Under the pieces are notes generated by a model, which worked only from the letters and a program-made list of their open reading frames with translations, ran no database searches and was not told where the DNA came from. A stretch of 64,000 nucleotides of DNA, taken from NCBI GenBank assembly GCA_964598765.1, contig CAZRCZ010000004.1, positions 124,001 through 188,000 on the forward strand, read 5' to 3'. Both the position numbers and the translations under genes were made by a program. The stretch is from CAZRCZ01 sp964598765 (GTDB lineage: Bacteria > Sumerlaeota > Sumerlaeia > MVZB01 > JAJFLK01). Position 1 is the stretch's first letter, and the number at the start of each line of letters is the position of its first letter. Positions 41,247 to 48,880 of this stretch are shown here, piece by piece.

Positions 41247-42446
41247 CTAATCTCTCCTAACTTTTAATTGCCATCCCATCGCCCCCAAAATCAAAACCAA
41301 CAACGCAACCACGGCAATCGCAATCGTTTCAATCTCGCCGTGGCCGTTCCGTTTGCCCCAATATCCGGCTCCGGCGGCCATAAGCGGGCCCAGCATGATC
41401 CCGAAACCTATGATCGCTTCGTGGATCGCCGCTTCTTTTGTTTCCGCCTCGCCATGGAGACTGTAAAAAAGCGAACTCGTATAAATCATCCCGATGGAAA
41501 ATCCGAGGACCAATTCGGCGAGTCCGACCCATATCAGCGACGGCGAGAGCGTGATGACGCCGAACAGAATCGGGAGCGAAAGAATCGCCGCCGCGAACCA
41601 TCCCATTTTGAAATGCCAGCCGTGCCATCGCTCCAAAATCAAAAAGGCGATCACGCGCGTCGCCAGCCAAATCGAGCCGAACGCCGTCGCTTCTCCCGTC
41701 CGCAATCCCAATTTTTCGGTCACCATCGGCATGATCGGAATCATCGCGCTGATGAAAACGTAGGAGGCCATGTTCCCTGTCCGGCTCAGTCGCTTCATCA
41801 TGTTTTCATCTTCGCGCTTCTTGCTCGTGCTCTTACTCTTGCTCTCAATTCCGCTTTCGTTCTCCGCCGAAATATGAACCCACACCAATACCGTCGCCGT
41901 AGCCCAGCACCCGCACGGAATCACGAACGGCGTCCAAGGAAAAATTTCATACAGCCGACCCATCACCGCGTAGCTGAACGCCGACGCTCCGGCCCAAGCG
42001 ATGTTGTAGCGTCCGACCGCGCTCCCCAGCGCCGGCCCGCTCAGGCCGCGCGCGATGAGCGCCTCCAAATTCGGCCACGTCCACGTCACGACGAAGGCGT
42101 GCGTCAGGATGATCGCGCCGATCCATGCGGGCGATCCGGCGCGGGAGGAAAGGATCGTCAGCAGGATCAAACCGCCGAATCCCGCCAGCAACAGCGAGCG
42201 CACCGCAAATCGCAGAGCGATGCGCGTCATCGCCAGACAGCCGATCATGTAAAGCAACCCGAATCCGGCGTTGAAAATTAAATTGAGGGCGGGGGAGGTT
42301 TCCCAGCGGATTTTCAGGTAGAACCACATGAAGTTGACCCAATACGACGCCGAAATCCCGGCCATGACGACCAGCGCGAGAACCGGCCAACGCCGGGGCG
42401 GGGATGAAGCATTGCTGGAAGAGGTGGATGAAATCTCGGAATGCAT
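41247..42446 (-). CDS. major facilitator superfamily transporter
   Basis: 399 residues, about 11-12 membrane helices in two halves (ALVVMAGISASYWVNFMWFY ... AIAVVALLVLILGAMGW). Cargo unknown; no loop motif singles out a subfamily. The cytoplasmic loop between the halves (about residues 194-214) reads AENESGIESKSKSTSKKRED; its Ser/Lys part is encoded by an AGAGCAAGAGTAAGAGC repeat (41819-41846) that matches the intergenic repeat at 8213-8292. Insertion into the central loop of an MFS protein is tolerated because that loop is not conserved. The gene stands 198 bases downstream of the cytochrome operon on the same strand. Confidence 0.85.
   Translation of the reverse strand: MHSEISSTSSSNASSPPRRWPVLALVVMAGISASYWVNFMWFYLKIRWETSPALNLIFNAGFGLLYMIGCLAMTRIALRFAVRSLLLAGFGGLILLTILSSRAGSPAWIGAIILTHAFVVTWTWPNLEALIARGLSGPALGSAVGRYNIAWAGASAFSYAVMGRLYEIFPWTPFVIPCGCWATATVLVWVHISAENESGIESKSKSTSKKREDENMMKRLSRTGNMASYVFISAMIPIMPMVTEKLGLRTGEATAFGSIWLATRVIAFLILERWHGWHFKMGWFAAAILSLPILFGVITLSPSLIWVGLAELVLGFSIGMIYTSSLFYSLHGEAETKEAAIHEAIIGFGIMLGPLMAAGAGYWGKRNGHGEIETIAIAVVALLVLILGAMGWQLKVRRD
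41819..41846. repeat. AGAGCAAGAGTAAG repeat inside the MFS gene
   Basis: TCTTGCTCGTGCTCTTACTC and TTGCTCT continuing; contains GCTCTTACTCTTGCTCT, identical to 8210-8226. In frame within the central loop of the transporter. Confidence 0.7.
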
Positions 42447-42644
42447 GAAGCGCCAAAGCCTCCGGATTTTCTTGCAATCCGAAGGGGGCGAAGATTCTAA
42501 AAAATGCGGGAGGAATTTACGATCCCAAAAGGGGCAAGGATAAGACAGGGATGAACAGGATGGAGATCACAGGGAAAGGAAATCCGGAAAGGATCTGGAC
42601 CGGAAATTCGTCGCAAGACTGAAGCCGGAAATCCGATCCGTCTC

Positions 42645-43151
42645 TTATGGAGACTTCTTTTCGCTTTCGGCGGGCTTTTCCTTGCCGTCTTCCGTTTTGG
42701 GTTTGGCCGGGACAAACGTGCGGATGTAGTTGACGACCTTCCAGCGCTCCTCTTCGGTCAAAGCGGTTGCGGTTGACAGCATCGGTTTCTTGCCTTCCGT
42801 GATTTTCCAAAACAAGGCCCCGTCGGTTTGCTTGTTCATCTTGGCCGCATCCGAAAGATCGCCGGGGGAGCGTTCCAGTTCCTTGGCCTTCGGACCGTCC
42901 CCCTTGCCGACAGATCCGTGGCAGGAGAGACATTCGCGGATGTAGAGTTTTCTTCCTTGGGAAAGGGACTTCGCATCCGGCTGAACGGGATTTTTCTTTT
43001 TAGCCGCGCGCTCCGGCGCGATCCATTCCTCTTCTTTTTTATCTTTTTTGTCCTTCTCCGGCGCGGTTTCGGCGGTCAGACCGACGGCCACGGCGAGCAG
43101 ACCCAGCAACAAGGCGGTTACAAAAGGATTCAGTCGAATTTGCGTTTTCAC
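42645..43151 (-). CDS. periplasmic monoheme cytochrome c
   Basis: 168 residues from GTG 43151. Signal peptide ALLLGLLAVAVGLTA-E, a Lys/Glu-rich spacer, then the heme site CLSCH (about 73-77) in YIRECLSCHGSVGKGDGP, a class I cytochrome c. Met in KKPML is the likely sixth ligand, and EERWKVVNYIRTF is the conserved C-terminal helix. The tail is again Lys/Glu/Pro-rich. Last gene of the electron-transfer operon; its GTG overlaps the preceding TGA (GTGA), so it is translationally coupled. It resembles the ActE-type cytochromes of alternative complex III in size and position. Confidence 0.9.
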   Translation of the reverse strand: MKTQIRLNPFVTALLLGLLAVAVGLTAETAPEKDKKDKKEEEWIAPERAAKKKNPVQPDAKSLSQGRKLYIRECLSCHGSVGKGDGPKAKELERSPGDLSDAAKMNKQTDGALFWKITEGKKPMLSTATALTEEERWKVVNYIRTFVPAKPKTEDGKEKPAESEKKSP

Positions 43152-43717
43152 GTTGTTTTTCCTTCTCTCTTAATTTTGATCAGTTGAACGATGACAAATC
43201 CGTAGGTGGCCCAGACAATTGCCAGAAGCGAAAGGACCGTCAGAATGAGCGGCAAGGGCGCTTGGGGCGTCCAGAGCGCCCGCTTGAATGGTTCGTTTTC
43301 CGGCTCCGTGATCAGTCCGCCCCGCATGGTTTGCCGAATTTGAATCGGCGGAGAATCCGGCGCGGTTTCCGCTTGGACGACCACGCGCAATTCGCCGCCG
43401 GGACCGCCCGGCAAGTCCTTGGGAAAAGGGACCGCCGCCGTTCCGTCATCCAGCGTCGCTTCCTCTCCAATCGGCAGATATCCAAACGCGCGCTCGATAA
43501 GGAATTTCACCTTTACGTCTTGGACCAATTTGCCGTCGCTCTTGACGGTGGCGATCAACATTTCGCGCCCCTCTTCGATTCCAGTTGAAATTGAAATGTC
43601 CACGGGGTTGGCCGAGGTTGACTGCAAGGTCGGCGTCTCCGTCCCCAACGCGGACGATGGATTTGGCGCAGTTGCCGCGAAAGCCAAGACAAGGAACGGC
43701 CAAGTCAGCTTGCGCAT
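43148..43717 (-). CDS. membrane-tethered periplasmic protein of the NrfD operon
   Basis: 189 residues from ATG 43717, which lies inside the end of the NrfD gene (13-base overlap) behind GGAGG. A signal peptide (LTWPFLVLAFAATAPNPSSA) leads to a beta-rich domain (MLIATVKSDGKLVQDVKVKF; AFGYLPIGEEATLDDGTAAV; GELRVVVQAE), resembling an Ig-like/transthyretin-type fold. A C-terminal membrane helix follows (LPLILTVLSLLAIVWATYGFV) with a basic cytoplasmic end. No cofactor-binding motif. Position within the operon suggests a structural or docking subunit of the electron-transfer complex; I do not recognise the family. Confidence 0.75.
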   Translation of the reverse strand: MRKLTWPFLVLAFAATAPNPSSALGTETPTLQSTSANPVDISISTGIEEGREMLIATVKSDGKLVQDVKVKFLIERAFGYLPIGEEATLDDGTAAVPFPKDLPGGPGGELRVVVQAETAPDSPPIQIRQTMRGGLITEPENEPFKRALWTPQAPLPLILTVLSLLAIVWATYGFVIVQLIKIKREGKTT

Positions 43718-45129
43718 GGGACGCCTCCGGCTTGATATTCCGCCTTCGCGGCGGATGGAATCTCCCCGTGCCGCGCGGAATCTTCCGACGTTTCCCAAAT
43801 GGAAATAATGGGGAACGATTTGGCGAAGAGTGTGAAGAGCAACAAGAAAAAGGCAAGCCCGCCGGCGGTGACGAGCCATTCGATCACGGTCGGAAAATAT
43901 TTGGCCGAAATGCCCGCCGATTCGACCGGAATGTAGGGGACCATAAGCGTCGGAATGATGATCAGATACCGCTTGATCCACATTCCGACGTTGACGAGAA
44001 CCGAAGCGGCGACGATAGGCGCGATGGATTTTTTCGTCGGAATCATGAGCAGAAAAAAGGGAACAAACAATCCCCCCGCAACCATCGCCCAAAACGCGAC
44101 GGCGTAACTTCCGCTTCCCATCAAAAGATCAACCAGCCGCCGGTCGGCGGTTTCCGAGCCATACCAAACGGTGAGATATTCGCTCAAGGTGAAATAGATG
44201 TAGATCAGATTCAGCGCAAGAAGGAGCGTTCCGAGATTTCGAAATTGGCGGAAGGCGAGAAAGTTTCCAAGATTGAAAACCGCGCGGAAAACCGCCATCG
44301 CGGTGATGAGTGCGGCGGTCCCGGAAAAGATCGCGCCGACGACGAAATAAGGGCCGAAGATCGTGCTGTGCCATCCGGGGCGGAGCGTCATGCTGAATAT
44401 CCACGAGACGACCGTGTGAACCGAAACCGCGACCGGGATGATGATGACGGCCATCGCGCCGAGGGCGCGCTCCAGCAAGCGCCTTTGTTCCGCCGTCCCG
44501 CGGTATCCGATGGCAAGAATTCGATAGAGTCGCCGCCGGAACGAGCGCGCCGCGTTCGGCGAGATGGAATCCCGAAGAATCGCCATGTCGGGGACCATGG
44601 CGACGTAGAGGTAAAGCGCGCTTCCCACAATGTAGGACGCGATGGAGCAAACGTCCCAAAGGATCGGCGAATTCAATCGCCCATGTCGGAGCACATACAA
44701 AATCCGGTCCGGTCGCCCCATGTCAATCACGATCATGGACGCGCCGACCACGAGCGCAAAGACGGTGATCGCCTCGGCCATGCGGGTGATGGGACGTCTC
44801 CATTCGGCGTGAGTGACGCGCAGAATGGCGGAGATCAGCGTCCCGGCGTGGCTGATGCCGATGAAGAAAACAAAATTCGTCATATACACGCCCCACGAAA
44901 CGTAGTTCCGCATCGCCGTCACTTGAAGGCCGTGGCGCAGTTGAATGATGTAGGCGATCAGCCCCCCGAGAATGACGACGATCAAACCGCCGATCCAAAG
45001 TTTCGCCGCGCGCGAGGAGGGAGATAGCGTTCCGATGATCTCCAGTTGCGCGTCCTCCGAGGGGCGAATTTCCGAAGATGAATTCCTTCCTTCAATGGCG
45101 ACGGGATTAACTGGTTCCATGCGCGTCAT
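43705..45129 (-). CDS. NrfD/ActC-like quinol-interacting membrane subunit
   Basis: 474 residues with about ten membrane helices. GVYMTNFVFFIGISHAGTLI followed by SAILRVTHAEWRRPITRMAE matches the ActC/PsrC/DsrP branch of NrfD proteins; the His and acidic residues near the quinone pocket are present. It would exchange electrons between menaquinone/quinone and the periplasmic FeS protein encoded just upstream. The start is ATG 45129 or 45120, both inside the end of the ferredoxin gene, so the two are coupled. The cytoplasmic N-terminus of about 40 residues is longer than usual. No molybdopterin partner is encoded nearby. Confidence 0.9.
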   Translation of the reverse strand: MTRMEPVNPVAIEGRNSSSEIRPSEDAQLEIIGTLSPSSRAAKLWIGGLIVVILGGLIAYIIQLRHGLQVTAMRNYVSWGVYMTNFVFFIGISHAGTLISAILRVTHAEWRRPITRMAEAITVFALVVGASMIVIDMGRPDRILYVLRHGRLNSPILWDVCSIASYIVGSALYLYVAMVPDMAILRDSISPNAARSFRRRLYRILAIGYRGTAEQRRLLERALGAMAVIIIPVAVSVHTVVSWIFSMTLRPGWHSTIFGPYFVVGAIFSGTAALITAMAVFRAVFNLGNFLAFRQFRNLGTLLLALNLIYIYFTLSEYLTVWYGSETADRRLVDLLMGSGSYAVAFWAMVAGGLFVPFFLLMIPTKKSIAPIVAASVLVNVGMWIKRYLIIIPTLMVPYIPVESAGISAKYFPTVIEWLVTAGGLAFFLLLFTLFAKSFPIISIWETSEDSARHGEIPSAAKAEYQAGGVPCAS

Positions 45130-46039
45130 GTTTTTGTTCGTTCGGGGTGGGGTAAACCCGGTGCTTGGTCGAGAGGTAATAAACTCGCGGTTGGGTTCCC
45201 AACTCCTCCATGTAGCGATACCCTCCGCGTTCCTTCAGCAATTTGGAGAGCCGTTCGGTCTCCCCTTTGGAATTGGTCACTGCGTCCTCGTTCTGGTCGC
45301 CGAAATAGATCGAACCCATCGGACAGACCTCCGCGCAGGCGGGAAGTTTTCCCTGCGCGGCGAGATTGGGACAGAAATCGCATTTCTCCACCGTTCCCAT
45401 GCGACGTGGAAATCCACATTCAGGCGAGTAAGGATGATTTTTCGCCTCCGGCGGCTCCTCGGGCTTTCCCCAATTGAAAACGCGGACGGAATAGGGACAG
45501 GCCGCCATGCAAAACCGGCAACCGATGCACCTCTGATTGTCCACCAGCACGCATCCATCTTGCCGTTTGAACGTCGCGTCAACGGGGCAAACTTTCGTGC
45601 AGGGAGGATTGTCGCAGTGGAAACAGGGCTTGGGAAAATAATAGGGAGTCGCGTCGGGGCTGTCCTTCATGGTGAGGACCTTGATCCACTCCCGATCCGG
45701 CGGGACGAAGTGCATCTTGGAACACGCCTCCTTGCAACTTCCGCAACCGTCGCAGGTCGCCAGATCAATGACCATGACCCATTTTTTCCCGGGAACGCCC
45801 ACGCGGGCTTTGACGTCCGCGGGCGGCGGGGGACATGGAAAAGCCCGACCCGTGTCAACGTGAACTAGCTTGCCTTCGGGTGTCAGGACCGGTGTGAGAG
45901 ATTTCGGCTTTTCGCTCTCTTGACTCACGGCCTCGACCACTTTTTCCGCTCCGGCGACGCCCGCAAAAGCGGCGCCTGCCGCCGCGCCGCTCAGCGCCAT
46001 TTTGAGAAAAGCCCGCCGTTCCAGTGATTCCTGATTCAT
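45107..46039 (-). CDS. Tat-exported four-cluster [4Fe-4S] ferredoxin subunit (HybA/DsrO/NrfC-like)
   Basis: 310 residues. The N-terminus ERRAFLKMALSGAAAGAAFA is a Tat signal (RRxFLK), so the protein folds in the cytoplasm and is exported. Cysteine clusters: CDGCGSCKEAC (about 95-105), CFHCDNPPCTKVCP (about 138-151), CIGCRFCMAACP (about 171-182) and CDFCPNL ... CAEVCP (about 221-238), the arrangement of the electron-wire subunits of molybdoenzymes and hydrogenases. Here it pairs with NrfD and monoheme cytochromes instead. Overlaps the upstream cytochrome gene by 4 bases and the NrfD gene by up to 23. Confidence 0.92.
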   Translation of the reverse strand: MNQESLERRAFLKMALSGAAAGAAFAGVAGAEKVVEAVSQESEKPKSLTPVLTPEGKLVHVDTGRAFPCPPPPADVKARVGVPGKKWVMVIDLATCDGCGSCKEACSKMHFVPPDREWIKVLTMKDSPDATPYYFPKPCFHCDNPPCTKVCPVDATFKRQDGCVLVDNQRCIGCRFCMAACPYSVRVFNWGKPEEPPEAKNHPYSPECGFPRRMGTVEKCDFCPNLAAQGKLPACAEVCPMGSIYFGDQNEDAVTNSKGETERLSKLLKERGGYRYMEELGTQPRVYYLSTKHRVYPTPNEQKHDAHGTS

Positions 46040-46497
46040 TTCGAGGCCGCCTCTTCATGCAGATAAAACGCCTGCTCCTTGAGGCTTTGGACGTAAGCGG
46101 TCACGGCATCAATCTCATGGTCGTTCAACGCCTCCTCCGGCTTCTCGGCGACGCTCGCGGCAAAGGGAGGCATGGTCGTTCCGACGCGGTAGCGACGAGC
46201 GTTGACGACGAAGTCCCGCACCCGCGCGTGAGTCCAGCCGTTCGAACCGTAATCCGACAAATCCACTCCCGGCATGTTGGAGGTTCCGTCAACGGTGTGG
46301 CATCGCGCGCATTGATTGCCGAAGACTTTCTTCCCTTCGTCCAGTAGCGCGGCGTCGGTCGGTGATTGGGACGGACTCGCCGTTGAAATTTCAGTTGGCG
46401 CTTGCGCTTTTTGCGACTGATCGGAGACACACGCCGTGCCGATTCCGAGAACGGCGAAGGCCAAGGAGGCCGCGACGATGGATATGGATCGTTCCAT
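46036..46497 (-). CDS. monoheme cytochrome c lipoprotein
   Basis: 153 residues. Signal ending in the lipobox GTAC (LAFAVLGIGTACVSD), a Ser/Thr/Pro linker, then CARCH (heme) in FGNQCARCHTVDGTSNMPGV, with Met of TTMPPF as the likely axial ligand and an IDAVTAYVQSL closing helix. Anchored in a membrane leaflet and positioned to take electrons from the ferredoxin subunit. It starts two bases after the TolC-like gene stop and overlaps the next gene by 4 bases, so it belongs to one transcription unit. Confidence 0.9.
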   Translation of the reverse strand: MERSISIVAASLAFAVLGIGTACVSDQSQKAQAPTEISTASPSQSPTDAALLDEGKKVFGNQCARCHTVDGTSNMPGVDLSDYGSNGWTHARVRDFVVNARRYRVGTTMPPFAASVAEKPEEALNDHEIDAVTAYVQSLKEQAFYLHEEAASK

Positions 46498-46499
46498 GA

Positions 46500-48230
46500 T
46501 TATTTCCCCTTTTCCGTTGGAGCTTTTTCCTGCGATTCCTCATAGGAGGGATGGAAATGCGTCGCCGCGGCTTGATACGGCGGATGGAAGAATTGAAGAC
46601 TCCAGCTTCCATGCCAAGGATCTTTTCCCATGACCGGCTGGCTGACCGGTTGGTTCTTCTCCAGCGGCCAAGGAACCGGCGAAGTCGCGATGTCAACCAA
46701 ACCCGCGCCGGCGCGCTCGGCCGCCGTGATGATTCCATCAAACGGACCGACGATCACACCCGCGACGCCGCGATCACGAACATTGCCGAACCATGACGCG
46801 GGAAGTTCGATCGGAGAGAGCAAAACATTGGCGAATCCCCGGCCAACCTTCAGTCCCGCGCCGGCCAAATATCCCGCGGGGGGATTTTCAGGATCGGAGC
46901 CTTCCTCGGGAACTTGGATGGCGCTCTTGAACGACCCGCCGGCGAGCGCCTCCAATTCGGCCACGGTCTTTTTGTATTCCACCTTGGCTTCAATCAGCTC
47001 TTCGCCGTCCTCGTGATAGCGCATGAGGTCCCGTTCCCAAGTGGCGAACTCGATTTTTCGCGCCTCATAGAGGTCCATGTCGTCCTCTTCGATGAGTTTT
47101 TTCAGATTCGCCAGATAACCCCGCTCCAGAACGCGGATGCGGACGCGCGCGACGTTGAGCGTTTGATAGGTCGCGTAAAGTTCGTTGCCGACTTCCCAGC
47201 GCGTCGCCTCCAACTCCAGCCGCGCCCGCTCCGCCTCCGATTTGGCCGCCTTGATTTCCCCCTGATTTTGATTGAACAACTTCAACGCCGCCGCGCCGCC
47301 GAAACCATACTCGGTGGAGTGCGCCGCGGCCTCCGTGGAAGTTTCGTGGGTGTGCGCCCGCGAAACGGACCCTTCAAGGTCCGGCACGCGGTCGCGCATG
47401 GCGGCCGAAAGCGCGTGCCGCGCCGCGCGAAGTTCGGCCAGCGCGGATTTGACTTCGAGGTTGCGCGAAAGAATCGCCTTGCGCAGGTCCTCGTATCCGA
47501 CCGGGATCGGCAGAGGATCGAGCGAGTCTTCGATGAACAGACGCGTGTCGGCGGGAAGTCCCAGCAGAGTGTTCAATTCGGTTTCCGACTCCATGACCTC
47601 TAGGCGGTCATTGATGTCGTCTTGCTCGTTGTCGAGAAAACCCATTTGCGCCCGCGACTGATCGTCGGATCGGTCCTTGATCGCTTCCGCCATCAGGGGT
47701 TTCACGCCGAAGACGACGTTGTGCAACAACCCCAACCCGTGGGTATGGCCGACGTATTCGGCGGCGGCTTGCTTGATGTTCTTGACCAGTTCGACTTCCT
47801 CTTGGGCGATCTCGGCCCGCGCCGCGTCGAGTTCGGCGCGCGCCTGAAGAATCCGCGCCGGTCTTCCGCCGGCGATGTTGATGCTTTGGGTCAACGCGGT
47901 TTCCAGCGTCCGGGCGTGGCCTTTGACGACGGAGCCATCCTCCTTGGCTCTCTCGCGCGAACGCTCGTGACTGTAGGCGACTTCGATATCGGGATTTTCG
48001 AGCAACGCCACGTCAATCAATTCTCCCTCGGCCACGCCGATCTCGTTTCGCATGGCGCGAAGCGCCGGATTGTGAACCAGCCCGTAAGCGGCGGCGGATT
48101 CCAGCGTGAAGGTCACTTGATCCGGCAAAGGGGGACGGGTCTCCTCCGCAAAAACCTGAGATAAAATGCCGAGGATCAGAATGAAACAAGCCAAGTGGCA
48201 CATCCGCCCCCGGCTGTGGAAGGATGCCAT
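46500..48230 (-). CDS. TolC-family outer-membrane protein with C-terminal TIGR04073-like domain
   Basis: 576 residues from ATG 48230 (behind GAGG, spacing about 7). Signal region CHLACFILILGILSQVFA. Residues about 45-445 are two TolC/CzcC-type repeats: FTLESAAAYGLVHNPALRAM, ELIDVALLENPDIEVAYSHE, long coiled-coil helices, DLRKAILSRNLEVKSALAEL. From about residue 455 a different domain follows: KVGRGFANVLLSPIELP, GVAGVIVGPFDGIITAAERA, VDIATSPVPWP. It aligns with the secreted proteins at 14039-14494 and 14551-14967 (RGITNVFTCWVEIP, RGVANVFLCVGEIP). A His/Pro tail ends the protein. It heads the cytochrome/NrfD operon. The leader region contains a near-copy of the GTGGCACAGCCG palindrome (48194-48217). 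Confidence 0.82.
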   Translation of the reverse strand: MASFHSRGRMCHLACFILILGILSQVFAEETRPPLPDQVTFTLESAAAYGLVHNPALRAMRNEIGVAEGELIDVALLENPDIEVAYSHERSRERAKEDGSVVKGHARTLETALTQSINIAGGRPARILQARAELDAARAEIAQEEVELVKNIKQAAAEYVGHTHGLGLLHNVVFGVKPLMAEAIKDRSDDQSRAQMGFLDNEQDDINDRLEVMESETELNTLLGLPADTRLFIEDSLDPLPIPVGYEDLRKAILSRNLEVKSALAELRAARHALSAAMRDRVPDLEGSVSRAHTHETSTEAAAHSTEYGFGGAAALKLFNQNQGEIKAAKSEAERARLELEATRWEVGNELYATYQTLNVARVRIRVLERGYLANLKKLIEEDDMDLYEARKIEFATWERDLMRYHEDGEELIEAKVEYKKTVAELEALAGGSFKSAIQVPEEGSDPENPPAGYLAGAGLKVGRGFANVLLSPIELPASWFGNVRDRGVAGVIVGPFDGIITAAERAGAGLVDIATSPVPWPLEKNQPVSQPVMGKDPWHGSWSLQFFHPPYQAAATHFHPSYEESQEKAPTEKGK

Positions 48231-48323
48231 CGGTCCCTCACCGGCGAGGGATGATCCGGTGCCACATCTTCGGACAAACTGTAAATGTTTTTTGTCTTCT
48301 TGTCGTTGTTGCATGGGATTGGT

Positions 48324-48704
48324 TTAGGACCTCTCTTGATGGGATTGTCGCGCGCGCTCGATCGCGCCGACGACCAGATGGTAATAGGTATCGAGAATGC
48401 ACCAAGGATGGGCGGGACCACCCGCGTCGCGCACGTCGCACACTCCGTTCTTGTCCTGATGTTCGCAATGCGCGCAAACCCGGTTCCGAAGCTCCGCGAC
48501 GTAGGGGTCCATGGCCGAACTCGTGATCGCCGAAACCGTTTCGACGATGGCCGGAAGTTTGGCGAAGATCGGGCAAGCCTCGGAAAGTTCCAGCGCGCAA
48601 CGGCTATCGGATCCGGACTTGGATGGAACAAATCGGCAACACACTTTGCAAACATCCTCGCGGACGGCTTGGCGGTATTCAGGCAAGGGAATAGCGGTCG
48701 TCAT
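48324..48704 (-). CDS. cysteine-rich protein of unknown function
   Basis: 126 residues from ATG 48704; the frame runs upstream but the added part looks non-coding. Nine cysteines: VCKVCCRF near residue 19-24, C in SRCALELSEACPIFAKL, then VCAHCEHQDKNGVCDVRDAG and WCILDTYY. Pairs such as CxxCC, CxxC and the later single Cys could bind zinc or an iron-sulfur cluster. No signal peptide, so cytoplasmic. It lies 93 bases upstream of the TolC start on the same strand and could be the first gene of the electron-transfer operon, perhaps as a redox sensor or assembly factor; that link is inference. Divergent from the DUF58 gene. Confidence 0.65.
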   Translation of the reverse strand: MTTAIPLPEYRQAVREDVCKVCCRFVPSKSGSDSRCALELSEACPIFAKLPAIVETVSAITSSAMDPYVAELRNRVCAHCEHQDKNGVCDVRDAGGPAHPWCILDTYYHLVVGAIERARQSHQERS

Positions 48705-48860
48705 GCGTGTCTTCCGTATTTCGGAACTTTTCGCGGGCGCATTGTTGCAACACGCTCGCAACAAAACCGATGTGTGGGCAATTCTCATGCCACACGATGC
48801 AAATGTTCATCGAAAGGAGAATATCAATTGCACTTCACCGACCTGTGGAATTTCGGTTGG

Positions 48861-48876
48861 CAACGGTTTACCGTTG
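48861..48876. promoter_or_regulatory. small palindrome at the DUF58 start
   Basis: CAACGG-TTTA-CCGTTG, perfect 6-bp arms, ends five bases before the GTG start of the DUF58 gene. In the mRNA it would mask the ribosome binding region; as DNA it could be an operator. No ordinary Shine-Dalgarno is visible here. Confidence 0.3.
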
Positions 48877-48880
48877 AATC

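Noticed and set aside
41025..41267. 80-codon frame upstream of the MFS gene
   Set aside because: Contains a dispersed palindrome, has no RBS or domain, and overlaps the end of the MFS gene on the other strand.
42645..46497. Classical alternative complex III (ActABCDEF)
   Set aside because: The NrfD subunit and cytochromes resemble ActC and ActE, but the pentaheme ActA and the Mo-like ActB are missing.
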